From JAVVPL01 sp036655775 (GTDB lineage Bacteria > Bacteroidota > Bacteroidia > Bacteroidales > P3): DNA of 33,406 nucleotides. The translations under genes were made by a program, and so were the position numbers. Of this stretch, positions 8,669 to 16,959 are shown in pieces; position 1 is the stretch's first letter; each line of letters opens with the position of its first letter. A model generated the notes under the pieces. That model had not been told where the DNA came from. It did not search any database and saw nothing but the letters and a program-made list of their open reading frames with translations. The stretch spans positions 1 to 33,406 of the forward strand of contig JAVVPL010000008.1 of assembly GCA_036655775.1 (NCBI GenBank). The letters are read 5' to 3'.

Positions 8669-10177
8669 TTAATTTTTAGGTGTTTTTTCTTTGGCTAAGA
8701 TAGGTTTTCCTATACTTGGCTTTGTGGCTTTAGGTTTAGGAGTGACAGGCGGTACTTGCAATTTGGGACTCGCTTTGTCATTTGTCTTTTTTTCAATTTC
8801 CTTGTCGTTATTTTTATTTTTATTTTTGTTTTTCGCTTTGTTTTTTTGTTCTGTTTTAGGTTTGTCAAAGCGAGTGAGTTCATCTTGACCTACTACATTT
8901 TCAAATTCAATGGGTGCGATTTCAATATTCTTGATTTCTCGATTCAGTAAATTAGGACATTTTTTGCCTTCTCGATTTAGTTCTATAATACGTTCAACTT
9001 CGGCAATAGAGAGTTCATGCAATTGATGTGGATTTTCATCGTACGCATAATACATCAATCGTTTGAGAATATCATTTTTAACCCATCTTGCAGGTCCATC
9101 TTCAGTTTCGAGTACTAGGTTCATATTTGGAAATTCATTCAAAGCGTCGGTGTATACTTCAAATTCATAATTTAAACAACATTTTAATTTACCGCATTGT
9201 CCTGCTAATTTTTGTGGGTTTAATGAAATTTGTTGTACTCTGGCAGCATGTGTACTTACAGAACTAAAACTATGTAAAAAACTAACACAGCACAATTCTC
9301 GCCCGCAAGAACCAATTCCCCCCAAATTGCCTGCTTCTTGTCTTGCTCCAATTTGTTTCATTTCGATGCGAATTTTAAATTCTTCGGCATAGCGTTTTAT
9401 CAAAATTCGGAAATCTACTCTATCCTCCGCCGTATAATAGAAAATAGCTTTCGACATATCTCCTTGGTATTCCACATTGATAATTTTCATGCTTAAGCCC
9501 AATTCATTGGCAATAATTCGCGCTCTACGTTGCGTTTCTTTTTCCAATTGAATACTTTCGTTCCATTTATCAATATCGCTTTGCTTTGCTTTGCGAAAAA
9601 TCTTTTTTATTTGATCGGAATCGGGGGCAATTCCTTTTTTTTGTAATTGCAATTTGACTAATTCTCCTTTGAGGGCAATCATGCCTATATCATGGCCATT
9701 GGCACTCTCCACAGCTACGATATCTCCGCAAACATAGTTTTGTATATCGGTTTCTATTTTAAAGAAATCTTTGTGGGTGTTTTTGAAACGAACTTCTACA
9801 ATAGGAAAATCACTTTTGTCGGCAGTGTCTTTATAATCGGCCGTCCAAGAATAGCTATTCATTTTGGCACAACTATTCATTTGACAACAACGTGTTTTAC
9901 TATCTGTAGTCAAAGAGGGGGGCGCGCTTATTCCTCTTCCTAAATAAATATTCTCTTCTTTGAGATTTTGTTTATTGTATAAATCTAGATTTTCGTCTTC
10001 GTTTTCGTCGCTAGTTGTTTTTAGGGGTTTGATGACTTCGTCAAAAATACTAGCTGTTTTGTTGGATAAATCTTCTTCTTCGTACAGAGGATCGTTTGTA
10101 TTATTGTCAGTAATGACCTCTTTAATCTCTTCTTGCTCGTTAGTATCTAAGGAGCTATTCGCCTGTATTTGGTCCAT
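8669..10177 (-). CDS. ricT: PSP1 / RicT-family protein
   Basis: This 502-residue protein contains a central PSP1 domain with the Cys clusters of RicT (YaaT): CGRELCC near residue 290 and GQCGKLKCC near 330. An extra CC...C cluster lies near residue 97, in the N-terminal extension. In Bacillus subtilis RicT joins RicA and RicF in an Fe-S complex that promotes RNase Y-dependent RNA maturation; whether Bacteroidota homologues do the same is unknown. The first 90 residues are acidic and the last 75 are a low-complexity Lys/Asn/Pro tail, both probably disordered; the tail includes a (Lys-Asn)3 run. The gene is 4 bases after holB and 7 before gldH, so it is co-transcribed. The symbol follows homology only. 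Confidence 0.85.
   Translation of the reverse strand: MDQIQANSSLDTNEQEEIKEVITDNNTNDPLYEEEDLSNKTASIFDEVIKPLKTTSDENEDENLDLYNKQNLKEENIYLGRGISAPPSLTTDSKTRCCQMNSCAKMNSYSWTADYKDTADKSDFPIVEVRFKNTHKDFFKIETDIQNYVCGDIVAVESANGHDIGMIALKGELVKLQLQKKGIAPDSDQIKKIFRKAKQSDIDKWNESIQLEKETQRRARIIANELGLSMKIINVEYQGDMSKAIFYYTAEDRVDFRILIKRYAEEFKIRIEMKQIGARQEAGNLGGIGSCGRELCCVSFLHSFSSVSTHAARVQQISLNPQKLAGQCGKLKCCLNYEFEVYTDALNEFPNMNLVLETEDGPARWVKNDILKRLMYYAYDENPHQLHELSIAEVERIIELNREGKKCPNLLNREIKNIEIAPIEFENVVGQDELTRFDKPKTEQKNKAKNKNKNKNNDKEIEKKTNDKASPKLQVPPVTPKPKATKPSIGKPILAKEKTPKN
8810..8827. repeat. Three tandem ATTTTT hexamers inside ricT
   Basis: Plus-strand ATTTTT is repeated three times without interruption. On the coding (minus) strand the repeats read AAAAAT and encode Lys-Asn three times in the disordered C-terminal tail of the RicT-like protein. 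Because the unit is 6 bases, gain or loss of copies keeps the frame. Confidence 0.8.
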
Positions 10178-10181
10178 TTTA

Positions 10182-11360
10182 TTATTTTTTAGTAGATTTT
10201 GTTTTTATAAGTTTATAAAAACGCAAAGACAAATCCATCATGAGAATATTGCCATTGGCATTACGTTCTATATGATAAATTGCATTATTAATATTTTGAT
10301 TAAATTGTTCAATATTATTGGCATCAATAAACTGCGAAAAATTGCTTATAAATTTGAGCTCCTCGCCTTCGCTGTGTATCCATTGCTCGTTTCCATAATG
10401 TAGAAGCATACATAAACGAAGTTTGTCCATGGAATGACGTAAAAATTGTTTGATGCTTTCACGACCCAATTTATTAATTTGATTTCCAAACTCAGCTAGT
10501 TTTGGAATGTCTAATAGATAGCATAGACGCATCCATTTCACAAACATCTCGTGGAAATACAAATCCTCTTCTCCATTTTCAATTTTACTCAAAGCTTCAA
10601 TGTAATTGCCATTTGCTTTTTGTGCAATATAATGGGCTTTTTCAGTGCTTACAAAATGTTTGTTGACTAGCGCATTTTCGATATCTATGGATGTTAAAGA
10701 AGGAAATTTGACCAATTGCGTACGCGATAAAATCGTATTTAAAATTTGATCTTGATTTTCGGAAATTAGAATAAAAACTGTTTTGTCGGCTGGTTCCTCT
10801 AATACTTTTAAAATTTTGGGGGCTGCTGCGTAATATAGCTTTTCAACCATCCAAATAATAATAAATTTAAAATCGGCTTCGTAATTTTTATAATTGAGTA
10901 TGTCTAAAATTTCTCCACAATCACGCGTGTTGATAGTGCCTTGTTTGTTGCCTATTCCCATTGCTGCATACCATTGACTGAGTGAAAATTCTGCTTGTCG
11001 TTGTAAACACAGTGTTCTCCATTCGCCAATAAAATCACTACTTTTGGGTTTATCGTCAATGCGACCATTGGTATTGTTGGGGAATATAAAATGCAAATCA
11101 GGATGTTGTAATTGTGTGAATTTGATGCAAGAAGGGCAGTGTCCACAAGAGTCGGCTTCTAATTCGCCCAAATCGTCTACCTCTTGCTTGCTTACTTTGT
11201 GTGTGCAGTTTATATATTGCGCATACGCCAAAGCTAAGGGTAGTTTTTGTCGTCCTTCACCACCCAAAAACAATTGTGCATGCGCAATGCGTCCCTGTGC
11301 AACGGCATGTATGATTTTGTTTATGAGTTCTCTTTGTCCAATAATATCTCTAAAGCGCAT
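10182..11360 (-). CDS. holB: DNA polymerase III delta' subunit
   Basis: This clamp-loader subunit works with DnaX and delta to load the sliding clamp. I place the start at the ATG at 11360 (392 residues, beginning MRFRDIIGQ), because the first residues of delta'/gamma AAA+ domains look like this and a longer frame back to 11429 would run through the promoter region. The Walker A position is degenerate (GGEGRQKLP, about 33-41), as expected for the non-ATPase delta'. A zinc site is visible as C52 and C72-x2-C75-x2-C78. LEEPADKTVFILISE and the sensor-like SRTQ follow. It is the first gene of the cluster holB-ricT-gldH-PBP, 4 bases before ricT, with a -7 promoter element at 11387-11394. Confidence 0.9.
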   Translation of the reverse strand: MRFRDIIGQRELINKIIHAVAQGRIAHAQLFLGGEGRQKLPLALAYAQYINCTHKVSKQEVDDLGELEADSCGHCPSCIKFTQLQHPDLHFIFPNNTNGRIDDKPKSSDFIGEWRTLCLQRQAEFSLSQWYAAMGIGNKQGTINTRDCGEILDILNYKNYEADFKFIIIWMVEKLYYAAAPKILKVLEEPADKTVFILISENQDQILNTILSRTQLVKFPSLTSIDIENALVNKHFVSTEKAHYIAQKANGNYIEALSKIENGEEDLYFHEMFVKWMRLCYLLDIPKLAEFGNQINKLGRESIKQFLRHSMDKLRLCMLLHYGNEQWIHSEGEELKFISNFSQFIDANNIEQFNQNINNAIYHIERNANGNILMMDLSLRFYKLIKTKSTKK

Positions 11361-11386
11361 TGAATTTATTTCCTTTACTATGAATG

Positions 11387-11416
11387 CAAAGATACAAAAA
11401 TTTTTGAGTATCTTTG
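11387..11416. promoter_or_regulatory. Palindromic pair of divergent promoters (holB / TonB receptor)
   Basis: The arms CAAAGATAC (11387-11395) and GTATCTTTG (11408-11416) are a perfect 9-base inverted repeat around the 12-base spacer AAAAATTTTTGA. Each arm contains TATCTTTG, an exact TAnnTTTG -7 element: one faces holB (ATG at 11360), the other the TonB receptor (ATG at 11429). No TTG -33 element sits at the usual distance for either. The geometry places each -7 element close to the -33 region of the opposite promoter, so polymerase could probably occupy only one at a time. The leader of the receptor mRNA would be under about 10 bases. Confidence 0.55.
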
Positions 11417-11428
11417 TGAAAAAAAACA

Positions 11429-13792
11429 ATGCGATCTATTCCTTTTTATGTTATTTTTCTTTTTTTCTGTTTCGGTTTTTTTTCTATCGGATTTACACAA
11501 AACTCACAGATTACTATAAAGGGAAAAGTGATGGATGCTCAAACAGGCGAAAGTTTATTGGGTGCTGCGGTTTGGATTCAACAAATTAAACAAGCTTGTA
11601 TCACCAATGAGGAAGGTCTATATACCTTGCATGTCCCCATAGGCACCTATGATGTAGAAGTTTCGTTTATAGGTTATCAAAAACAAATTAAAACAATGAA
11701 ATTTGAGCACAATATGCAACAAAATTTCAAATTAGAACCCGAATCTCAGTCTTTGGTAGGCGTAGTAGTAAAAGCAGAACGACAAGCCCAAGTGAAAAAA
11801 AATCAAATGGGAAGTATGCAGATGTCGATACAATCCATTCGAGAAATTCCTTCTTTTTTAGGTGAAGTGGATATTATCAAAGCGATGCAATTGTTGCCAG
11901 GTGTACTGATGGCTAGTGAAGGTAGTGCGGGTTTTAGTGTACGAGGCGGCTCTCCAGATCAAAATTTTATTCTTTTAGATGAAGCAACGGTGTATAATCC
12001 CTCACATGCCTTAGGCTTTTTTTCTGTTTTTAATAATGATGCCATTAGTAGAGCCACTGTTTATAAAGGCGACATTCCCGTACAGTATGGAGGGCGTTTG
12101 TCGTCGGTAATAGATGTAGAACAAAAAGAAGGAAATATGCAAAGATGGGGTTTTGGTGGAGGCATCGGTATTTTGTCGAGTCGTTTGTTTGTGGAAGGTC
12201 CGCTTTGGAAAGGGAGAACCTCCATTGCTTTTTCGGGTAGACGTACTTATTTCGATGTGTTTTTGCCTTTGGCGCCTCAACCTGAAGTGCGGGATGTAAA
12301 TTTATATTTTTATGATCTCAATTTAAAAATAGCCCATACATTCAATAAAAATAATCGTTTATTTATTTCTGGCTATATGGGACAGGATGTGTTTGGAATG
12401 GATAAAGATTTTTATATGCGTATGAATTATGGCAACAAAGCTTTGAGTGTAAAATGGAATCATCTATTTTCAAAAAAGCTTAGTTTGAACACTACTTTTG
12501 TGATTAGTGATTATCGCTACACCATGGGAGAACAAGACAATCAAATGAAAATAAATTGGACATCCAAACTTACCGATTATGGAGGTCGTTTTGATTTTAC
12601 ATATCTGCTTAATGCAAATCACACTTTGAAATTTGGAGCTACGAGTTATTATCATATTTATAATCCTGGAGATATGCTTTTAGATTTATTTGATATGACT
12701 TTTTTAGATACCTCCAAAACCATGCATACAACTTTGGACCCTTATCATGCTTTAGAAAATGGTATTTATATAGGGAATGATCAGCGTATAGGCGAAAAAT
12801 GTTCACTTAAATATGGATTTCGTATAAGTTCGTTTAGTAATATTGGTCCAGATAGTGTTTGGTACTATGATCCAAATTATCAATTGATAGATGCTAAATA
12901 TTTCGGATCCTCTAAGTTTTACAATACATATTTTGGCTTTGAACCGCGCATCGGTGTTAATTATATGTTTACCCCTTCTATTTCGCTTAAAGCCAATTAT
13001 AGTCGAACTGTACAATATTCACAATTAGCACAAAATTCAAATACAGGGAATCCTTTAGATTTATGGTTCCCTGCCAATCCTACGATCAAACCTCAAGTTG
13101 CCAATCAAGTGGCCTTAGGGTATTTTCAGAGTTTTAAAAATCATGCTTATGAAATTTCGCTAGAGTTTTATTATAAAGGATTACAGAATGTAATTGATTT
13201 TAAAGATCATTCACAAGTAATGATGAACGAAAAACTTTATGGTGAACTTAGAGTGGGAAAAGGACAGGCTTACGGAATGGAAATTATGTTGCAAAAGCAC
13301 GAAGGAATGTTTACGGGTTGGATTAGTTACACTCTTTCGCGTGCAGAACGTACAATTGCAGATGTCAATAATGGAAAAACGTATCTAGCGCCTTATGATC
13401 GTCCGCATGCCATTAATGTTGTACTCAATATTAATCCCCATCCACGACATAGTGTGGCTGCTAATTGGGTTTATTATACAGGGAATCCAGCCACTTTCCC
13501 TTCTGGAAAAGCCGTTATTGACGGTTTGTACGTGCCAGTATATACGGATCGAAATTCATATCGTATGCCTGATTATCATCGTTTGGATGTTTCCTATACG
13601 TTTCGCTCTAAACCCAATCCTAAAAAACGCTTTAGTTGGGATTTGGTATTTGCTTGCTATAATGTGTATGGACGTAAAAATGCTTGGTCTATTAATTTTA
13701 AGCAGGATAAAGAACAGCCTCAGATTTCTTATGCGGAGATGATGTATTTATTTTCGATAGTTCCTTCCATTACTTTTAATTTCAAATTTTAA
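11429..13792 (+). CDS. TonB-dependent outer-membrane receptor with carboxypeptidase-like domain
   Basis: This 787-residue protein has a signal peptide (about 1-24), a carboxypeptidase-regulatory-like beta-sandwich domain (about 27-110, ITIKGKVMDAQTGE to the FIGYQ strand), a TonB plug (about 140-235, with LLPGV, VRGGSPDQN and QYGGRLSSVID) and a beta-barrel reaching the C-terminal FNFKF, which ends in an aromatic residue as outer-membrane barrels do. The length is short but normal for the receptor class that pairs with DUF4249 lipoproteins rather than SusD. The substrate is not evident. It is followed one base later by the DUF4249 gene, so the two are an operon. It is divergent from holB across a palindromic promoter. 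Confidence 0.9.
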   Translation: MRSIPFYVIFLFFCFGFFSIGFTQNSQITIKGKVMDAQTGESLLGAAVWIQQIKQACITNEEGLYTLHVPIGTYDVEVSFIGYQKQIKTMKFEHNMQQNFKLEPESQSLVGVVVKAERQAQVKKNQMGSMQMSIQSIREIPSFLGEVDIIKAMQLLPGVLMASEGSAGFSVRGGSPDQNFILLDEATVYNPSHALGFFSVFNNDAISRATVYKGDIPVQYGGRLSSVIDVEQKEGNMQRWGFGGGIGILSSRLFVEGPLWKGRTSIAFSGRRTYFDVFLPLAPQPEVRDVNLYFYDLNLKIAHTFNKNNRLFISGYMGQDVFGMDKDFYMRMNYGNKALSVKWNHLFSKKLSLNTTFVISDYRYTMGEQDNQMKINWTSKLTDYGGRFDFTYLLNANHTLKFGATSYYHIYNPGDMLLDLFDMTFLDTSKTMHTTLDPYHALENGIYIGNDQRIGEKCSLKYGFRISSFSNIGPDSVWYYDPNYQLIDAKYFGSSKFYNTYFGFEPRIGVNYMFTPSISLKANYSRTVQYSQLAQNSNTGNPLDLWFPANPTIKPQVANQVALGYFQSFKNHAYEISLEFYYKGLQNVIDFKDHSQVMMNEKLYGELRVGKGQAYGMEIMLQKHEGMFTGWISYTLSRAERTIADVNNGKTYLAPYDRPHAINVVLNINPHPRHSVAANWVYYTGNPATFPSGKAVIDGLYVPVYTDRNSYRMPDYHRLDVSYTFRSKPNPKKRFSWDLVFACYNVYGRKNAWSINFKQDKEQPQISYAEMMYLFSIVPSITFNFKF

Positions 13793-13793
13793 A

Positions 13794-14687
13794 ATGATGC
13801 GTAAATATATAAATATACTATGGATAAGTCTACTATTGTTTACCAGTACGGCTTGTCGTGAAAAAATAGATATTCATTTAGATAGTTCCTATACACGTTT
13901 GGTAGTGAATGCCACGTTTACCAATGATACATTAGCACATACGGTGGTCTTGACACAAACGCTGGATTATTATGAACCTTCCACTACTAATCTTTATGTT
14001 TCAGGGGCCAGTGTTTATATTACCGATGGAGAGCAGATATATTATTTAAGCGAAGATTCTTTACATATTGGGTATTATCGTACACAGCCTAAGGTATGTG
14101 GACAAGTAGGGAAAACCTATACTTTACATATTAGCAATGTCGATATCGATAAGAATGGAATAATGGAAACCTATACGGCCACGGATGTGATGCCTGCCAT
14201 TACGGATAAATTAGATTCTATCCGAGGTGTGTATGGAATTGGAATGCCTCCTTTTTATATGATGAACAAAAATTTGGGTTGGAATATTTTACTATATGCC
14301 TCCGATCCGCCAAGCAAAGAATATTACGTATTTATTTTATCAATCAATGGTCATCCATATAATGATGCTTTAGTCCAATATAAGCGTATGCCAGATGATT
14401 TCACACAGGGTTTATACATCAATGGATTGGCTTTGTTTTTTATTGAAGATAGTAAAAATATGACTTTAAAAGTAGGGGATACCATAGGTTTTGAAGCGCG
14501 AAGTATCACTGCGGGTTACAATCAATATATTGATGATGTCCAAAATGCGGTGAGCTCGTCTACGCCTATTTTTGGTTCAACCCCAGCGAATGTAAGAGGA
14601 AATATAAGCAATGGGGCTATTGGTTATTTTGCAGTTTATTCTACAAGAAGAGCCTCTACTATTCTTAAAACCAATACCCAAAATTGA
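13794..14687 (+). CDS. DUF4249 domain lipoprotein (partner of the TonB receptor)
   Basis: This 297-residue protein has a lipoprotein signal ending at STAC (Cys21) and then a beta-rich domain with the DUF4249 pattern: RLVVNATFTND, VVLTQTLDYYE, SGASVYITDGE and the GKTYTLHIS strand leading to a TAxxxMP step (TATDVMPAITDKLDSI). DUF4249 proteins are encoded next to TonB receptors of this type in Bacteroidota and are thought to sit on the outer membrane as partners, by analogy with SusD; function has not been established to my knowledge. The start at 13794 is one base after the receptor stop; a second ATG follows directly. The last 23 bases overlap the 3' end of the opposite-strand patatin gene. 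Confidence 0.85.
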   Translation: MMRKYINILWISLLLFTSTACREKIDIHLDSSYTRLVVNATFTNDTLAHTVVLTQTLDYYEPSTTNLYVSGASVYITDGEQIYYLSEDSLHIGYYRTQPKVCGQVGKTYTLHISNVDIDKNGIMETYTATDVMPAITDKLDSIRGVYGIGMPPFYMMNKNLGWNILLYASDPPSKEYYVFILSINGHPYNDALVQYKRMPDDFTQGLYINGLALFFIEDSKNMTLKVGDTIGFEARSITAGYNQYIDDVQNAVSSSTPIFGSTPANVRGNISNGAIGYFAVYSTRRASTILKTNTQN

Positions 14688-16920
14688 AAAATACACTAAA
14701 GGGACGGTAATTGGATCCTTGAAAAGTAATTCCTATGGGCCCTACGGGAGTGGAGTATGAAACGGATAGGCCTCCTCCAAATATTAAATCGGTAAAATCG
14801 ACAAAATCCTCAAGTTTATTATTTGTTTTACCTATTGCAAAACGGGCGGATAGATAGGTGTTTTTGAATACTTCATATTGCAAATTTACTCTTGCGTTGA
14901 TGCCAAATAATCCGCCAGCTTGCATATAATTTAAACCTATAAATGAAGATGAGTTTAAATGGGAAAAAGGAATTAATCCTCCTTGTAACACATATTGAAG
15001 ACTCGGTATTTTGCCCCCAGTAGTAAAAAAGGTTCCTCCAACCATAAAGCCAGGATATAAAACCATTTTTTTTGTGAGTTTAATGGCAAAGTCACCTTCA
15101 AAAAAGATAGATGCAAAATGATTTTCATATTCGGGTCGATGGGTCCTTAAATTGTCAAAATAGCTTATATTTCCATGCATTTTACAGCCTTTAGTTGGAT
15201 AATATTTTTGGTTATAGCTGTCGAAAATATAAAATAAAGAGGGGTATAAATAAAAACTATTTTCCGAAAGTCCATCTACACCTATACTTTGATTTGTGTA
15301 AGTGTAATCTAAATTGAAACTAAGTCCTAGGATATTATTTTTTACATTAATTTGAGCGAAAAGTGTGGCTCTTTGCGTAATGGAGGTATATTCACTGGTT
15401 TTTTGATGCATAGTTGCAGATTCTAGAGAATATGAATATGCTCGTAAATTGAAAAATAAGTATCTCAAACCCACAGAGGGTCGCCAATATGAGAAATTAG
15501 TTTTTTTTCGAGTCCACGTAGGCGTATACATATACCCGATATCAATCACAGGTATTCGCGATAATTCCAAATTAATATCTAAGCGAGAATTTTTGAATCC
15601 TAGATTTCTAAAAACAGCGCCAGCTAATAGTGCAGGACCTCGAGTATTGTCGTAGCGAGCACCTACTTTAAGTTCATTAATTGGGGCTTCAATCAATTCT
15701 AAATTTAAAATTACATTTGTACTATCCTTGGGTGATACAGTTAAAAAATAGGTGACTTTATCGTATACGGAACTTCCATACAAACGTTGAATACCATTTT
15801 CTAAATGTTCAATACTTGTTTTTTTGTTTAACGAAACTTGTAAATATTGGTCCACAAAATTGGGTGAGTATTTATTGGAACCGATGTACGCAATACTATC
15901 TATTTCGATAGATGTTATAGGATGAATACAGTGTGGTTTTGCGTGTATGGTATATTTAGAGAGTTGGTCGGCTAGTGCTTTTAATTGAGGATATGCACTG
16001 TCTGCCGCCCGATACCCAATGGATAAAAGAGAGTCTACCATATTAAAATTATAGGAAGTATAGTTGTCAATTTCGGGGCGTATATAAATATCACAGGATT
16101 TAATGCTACTTGCATTTTTATTCATTGAATTTAAAAATAAAGATTGTTCCAAAATATTCATAAATGAATGCACATTTTCATTTTTTAAATATCGATATCC
16201 AACATCTACCCCTATAATAATATCTGCCCCTCTATTTCGGGTTTCTTGCACGGGAAAGTTGTTGACCAAGCCTCCATCTACTAATATGTGATCCTCAATA
16301 TTTATGGGTGTAAATACCGTGGGAACAGCCATACTCGCACGCATTGCCTTAGCCAAATTGCCACTATCTAAAATAACGCCTTCACCTGTAATAATATCGG
16401 TTCCCACACAGAAAAAAGGAATATTTAATTCACTAAAGTTTTTTACATTATATGAATTTAAAGTTAATTTGCTGAATAAATTATCAATATGTTGACCTTC
16501 GATGACCCCTATGGGTATTAAAGAAATGCCTTTTTCCCCAAAACGCAGGTTGAGTTGATAAACTCCTTGGAGTTTTTCGGAAATGCCTAAATGATTGCGT
16601 AAGGGAGCATCGTTGAGTAAAAAAGACCATTGGGCCGCTCTAAAAGTAGAGTCTAATTCTGAAGCCGAATATCCCATAGCATACAAACCGCCCACAATAG
16701 AGCCCATACTAGTACCTGCAATATAATCAATAGGAATACCTAAATCCTCCAACATTTTCAATATGCCTATATGTGCAATTCCTTTTGCTCCACCACCACT
16801 CAAAACCACCCCAATTTTAGGTCGTGTTGAATCTGCTTTTTTTTCCGTGGGTGTAGCCCACAAAGACAAATTGCTTAAGCCATAAAATAGTAAAAGAATA
16901 AAAAATATTTTTTTTTGCAT
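14665..16920 (-). CDS. Patatin-like phospholipase with outer-membrane beta-barrel (PlpD-like)
   Basis: This 751-residue protein has a signal peptide (about 1-22), then a patatin domain with the oxyanion loop GGGAKG (42-47), nucleophile Ser71 in GTSMG and the Asp of a DGG motif near 215, so the Ser-Asp dyad is intact. A POTRA-like segment (about 325-410) and a C-terminal Omp85-type barrel ending in Phe follow. This architecture resembles PlpD of Pseudomonas (type Vd secretion) and predicts a lipase displayed at or passed through the outer membrane. In this cluster it lies downstream of the secreted C25 protease, 39 bases apart, so the two are probably co-transcribed. Its 3' end overlaps the DUF4249 gene convergently. 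The lipid substrate is unknown. Confidence 0.9.
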   Translation of the reverse strand: MQKKIFFILLLFYGLSNLSLWATPTEKKADSTRPKIGVVLSGGGAKGIAHIGILKMLEDLGIPIDYIAGTSMGSIVGGLYAMGYSASELDSTFRAAQWSFLLNDAPLRNHLGISEKLQGVYQLNLRFGEKGISLIPIGVIEGQHIDNLFSKLTLNSYNVKNFSELNIPFFCVGTDIITGEGVILDSGNLAKAMRASMAVPTVFTPINIEDHILVDGGLVNNFPVQETRNRGADIIIGVDVGYRYLKNENVHSFMNILEQSLFLNSMNKNASSIKSCDIYIRPEIDNYTSYNFNMVDSLLSIGYRAADSAYPQLKALADQLSKYTIHAKPHCIHPITSIEIDSIAYIGSNKYSPNFVDQYLQVSLNKKTSIEHLENGIQRLYGSSVYDKVTYFLTVSPKDSTNVILNLELIEAPINELKVGARYDNTRGPALLAGAVFRNLGFKNSRLDINLELSRIPVIDIGYMYTPTWTRKKTNFSYWRPSVGLRYLFFNLRAYSYSLESATMHQKTSEYTSITQRATLFAQINVKNNILGLSFNLDYTYTNQSIGVDGLSENSFYLYPSLFYIFDSYNQKYYPTKGCKMHGNISYFDNLRTHRPEYENHFASIFFEGDFAIKLTKKMVLYPGFMVGGTFFTTGGKIPSLQYVLQGGLIPFSHLNSSSFIGLNYMQAGGLFGINARVNLQYEVFKNTYLSARFAIGKTNNKLEDFVDFTDLIFGGGLSVSYSTPVGPIGITFQGSNYRPFSVFFNFGYWF

Positions 16921-16959
16921 ACCTTCGTTTGCTTTGTTCTGTAATAGGATATTGAGAGG

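Noticed and set aside
9960..10403. Plus-strand frame of 147 codons over ricT and holB
   Set aside because: It is a Ser/Phe-rich shadow of acidic and Lys-rich coding sequence on the other strand and crosses two well-supported genes.
10182..11429. A holB start at 11429
   Set aside because: It would add 23 hydrophobic residues, cross the divergent promoter and overlap the receptor start. The ATG at 11360 gives a normal delta' N-terminus.
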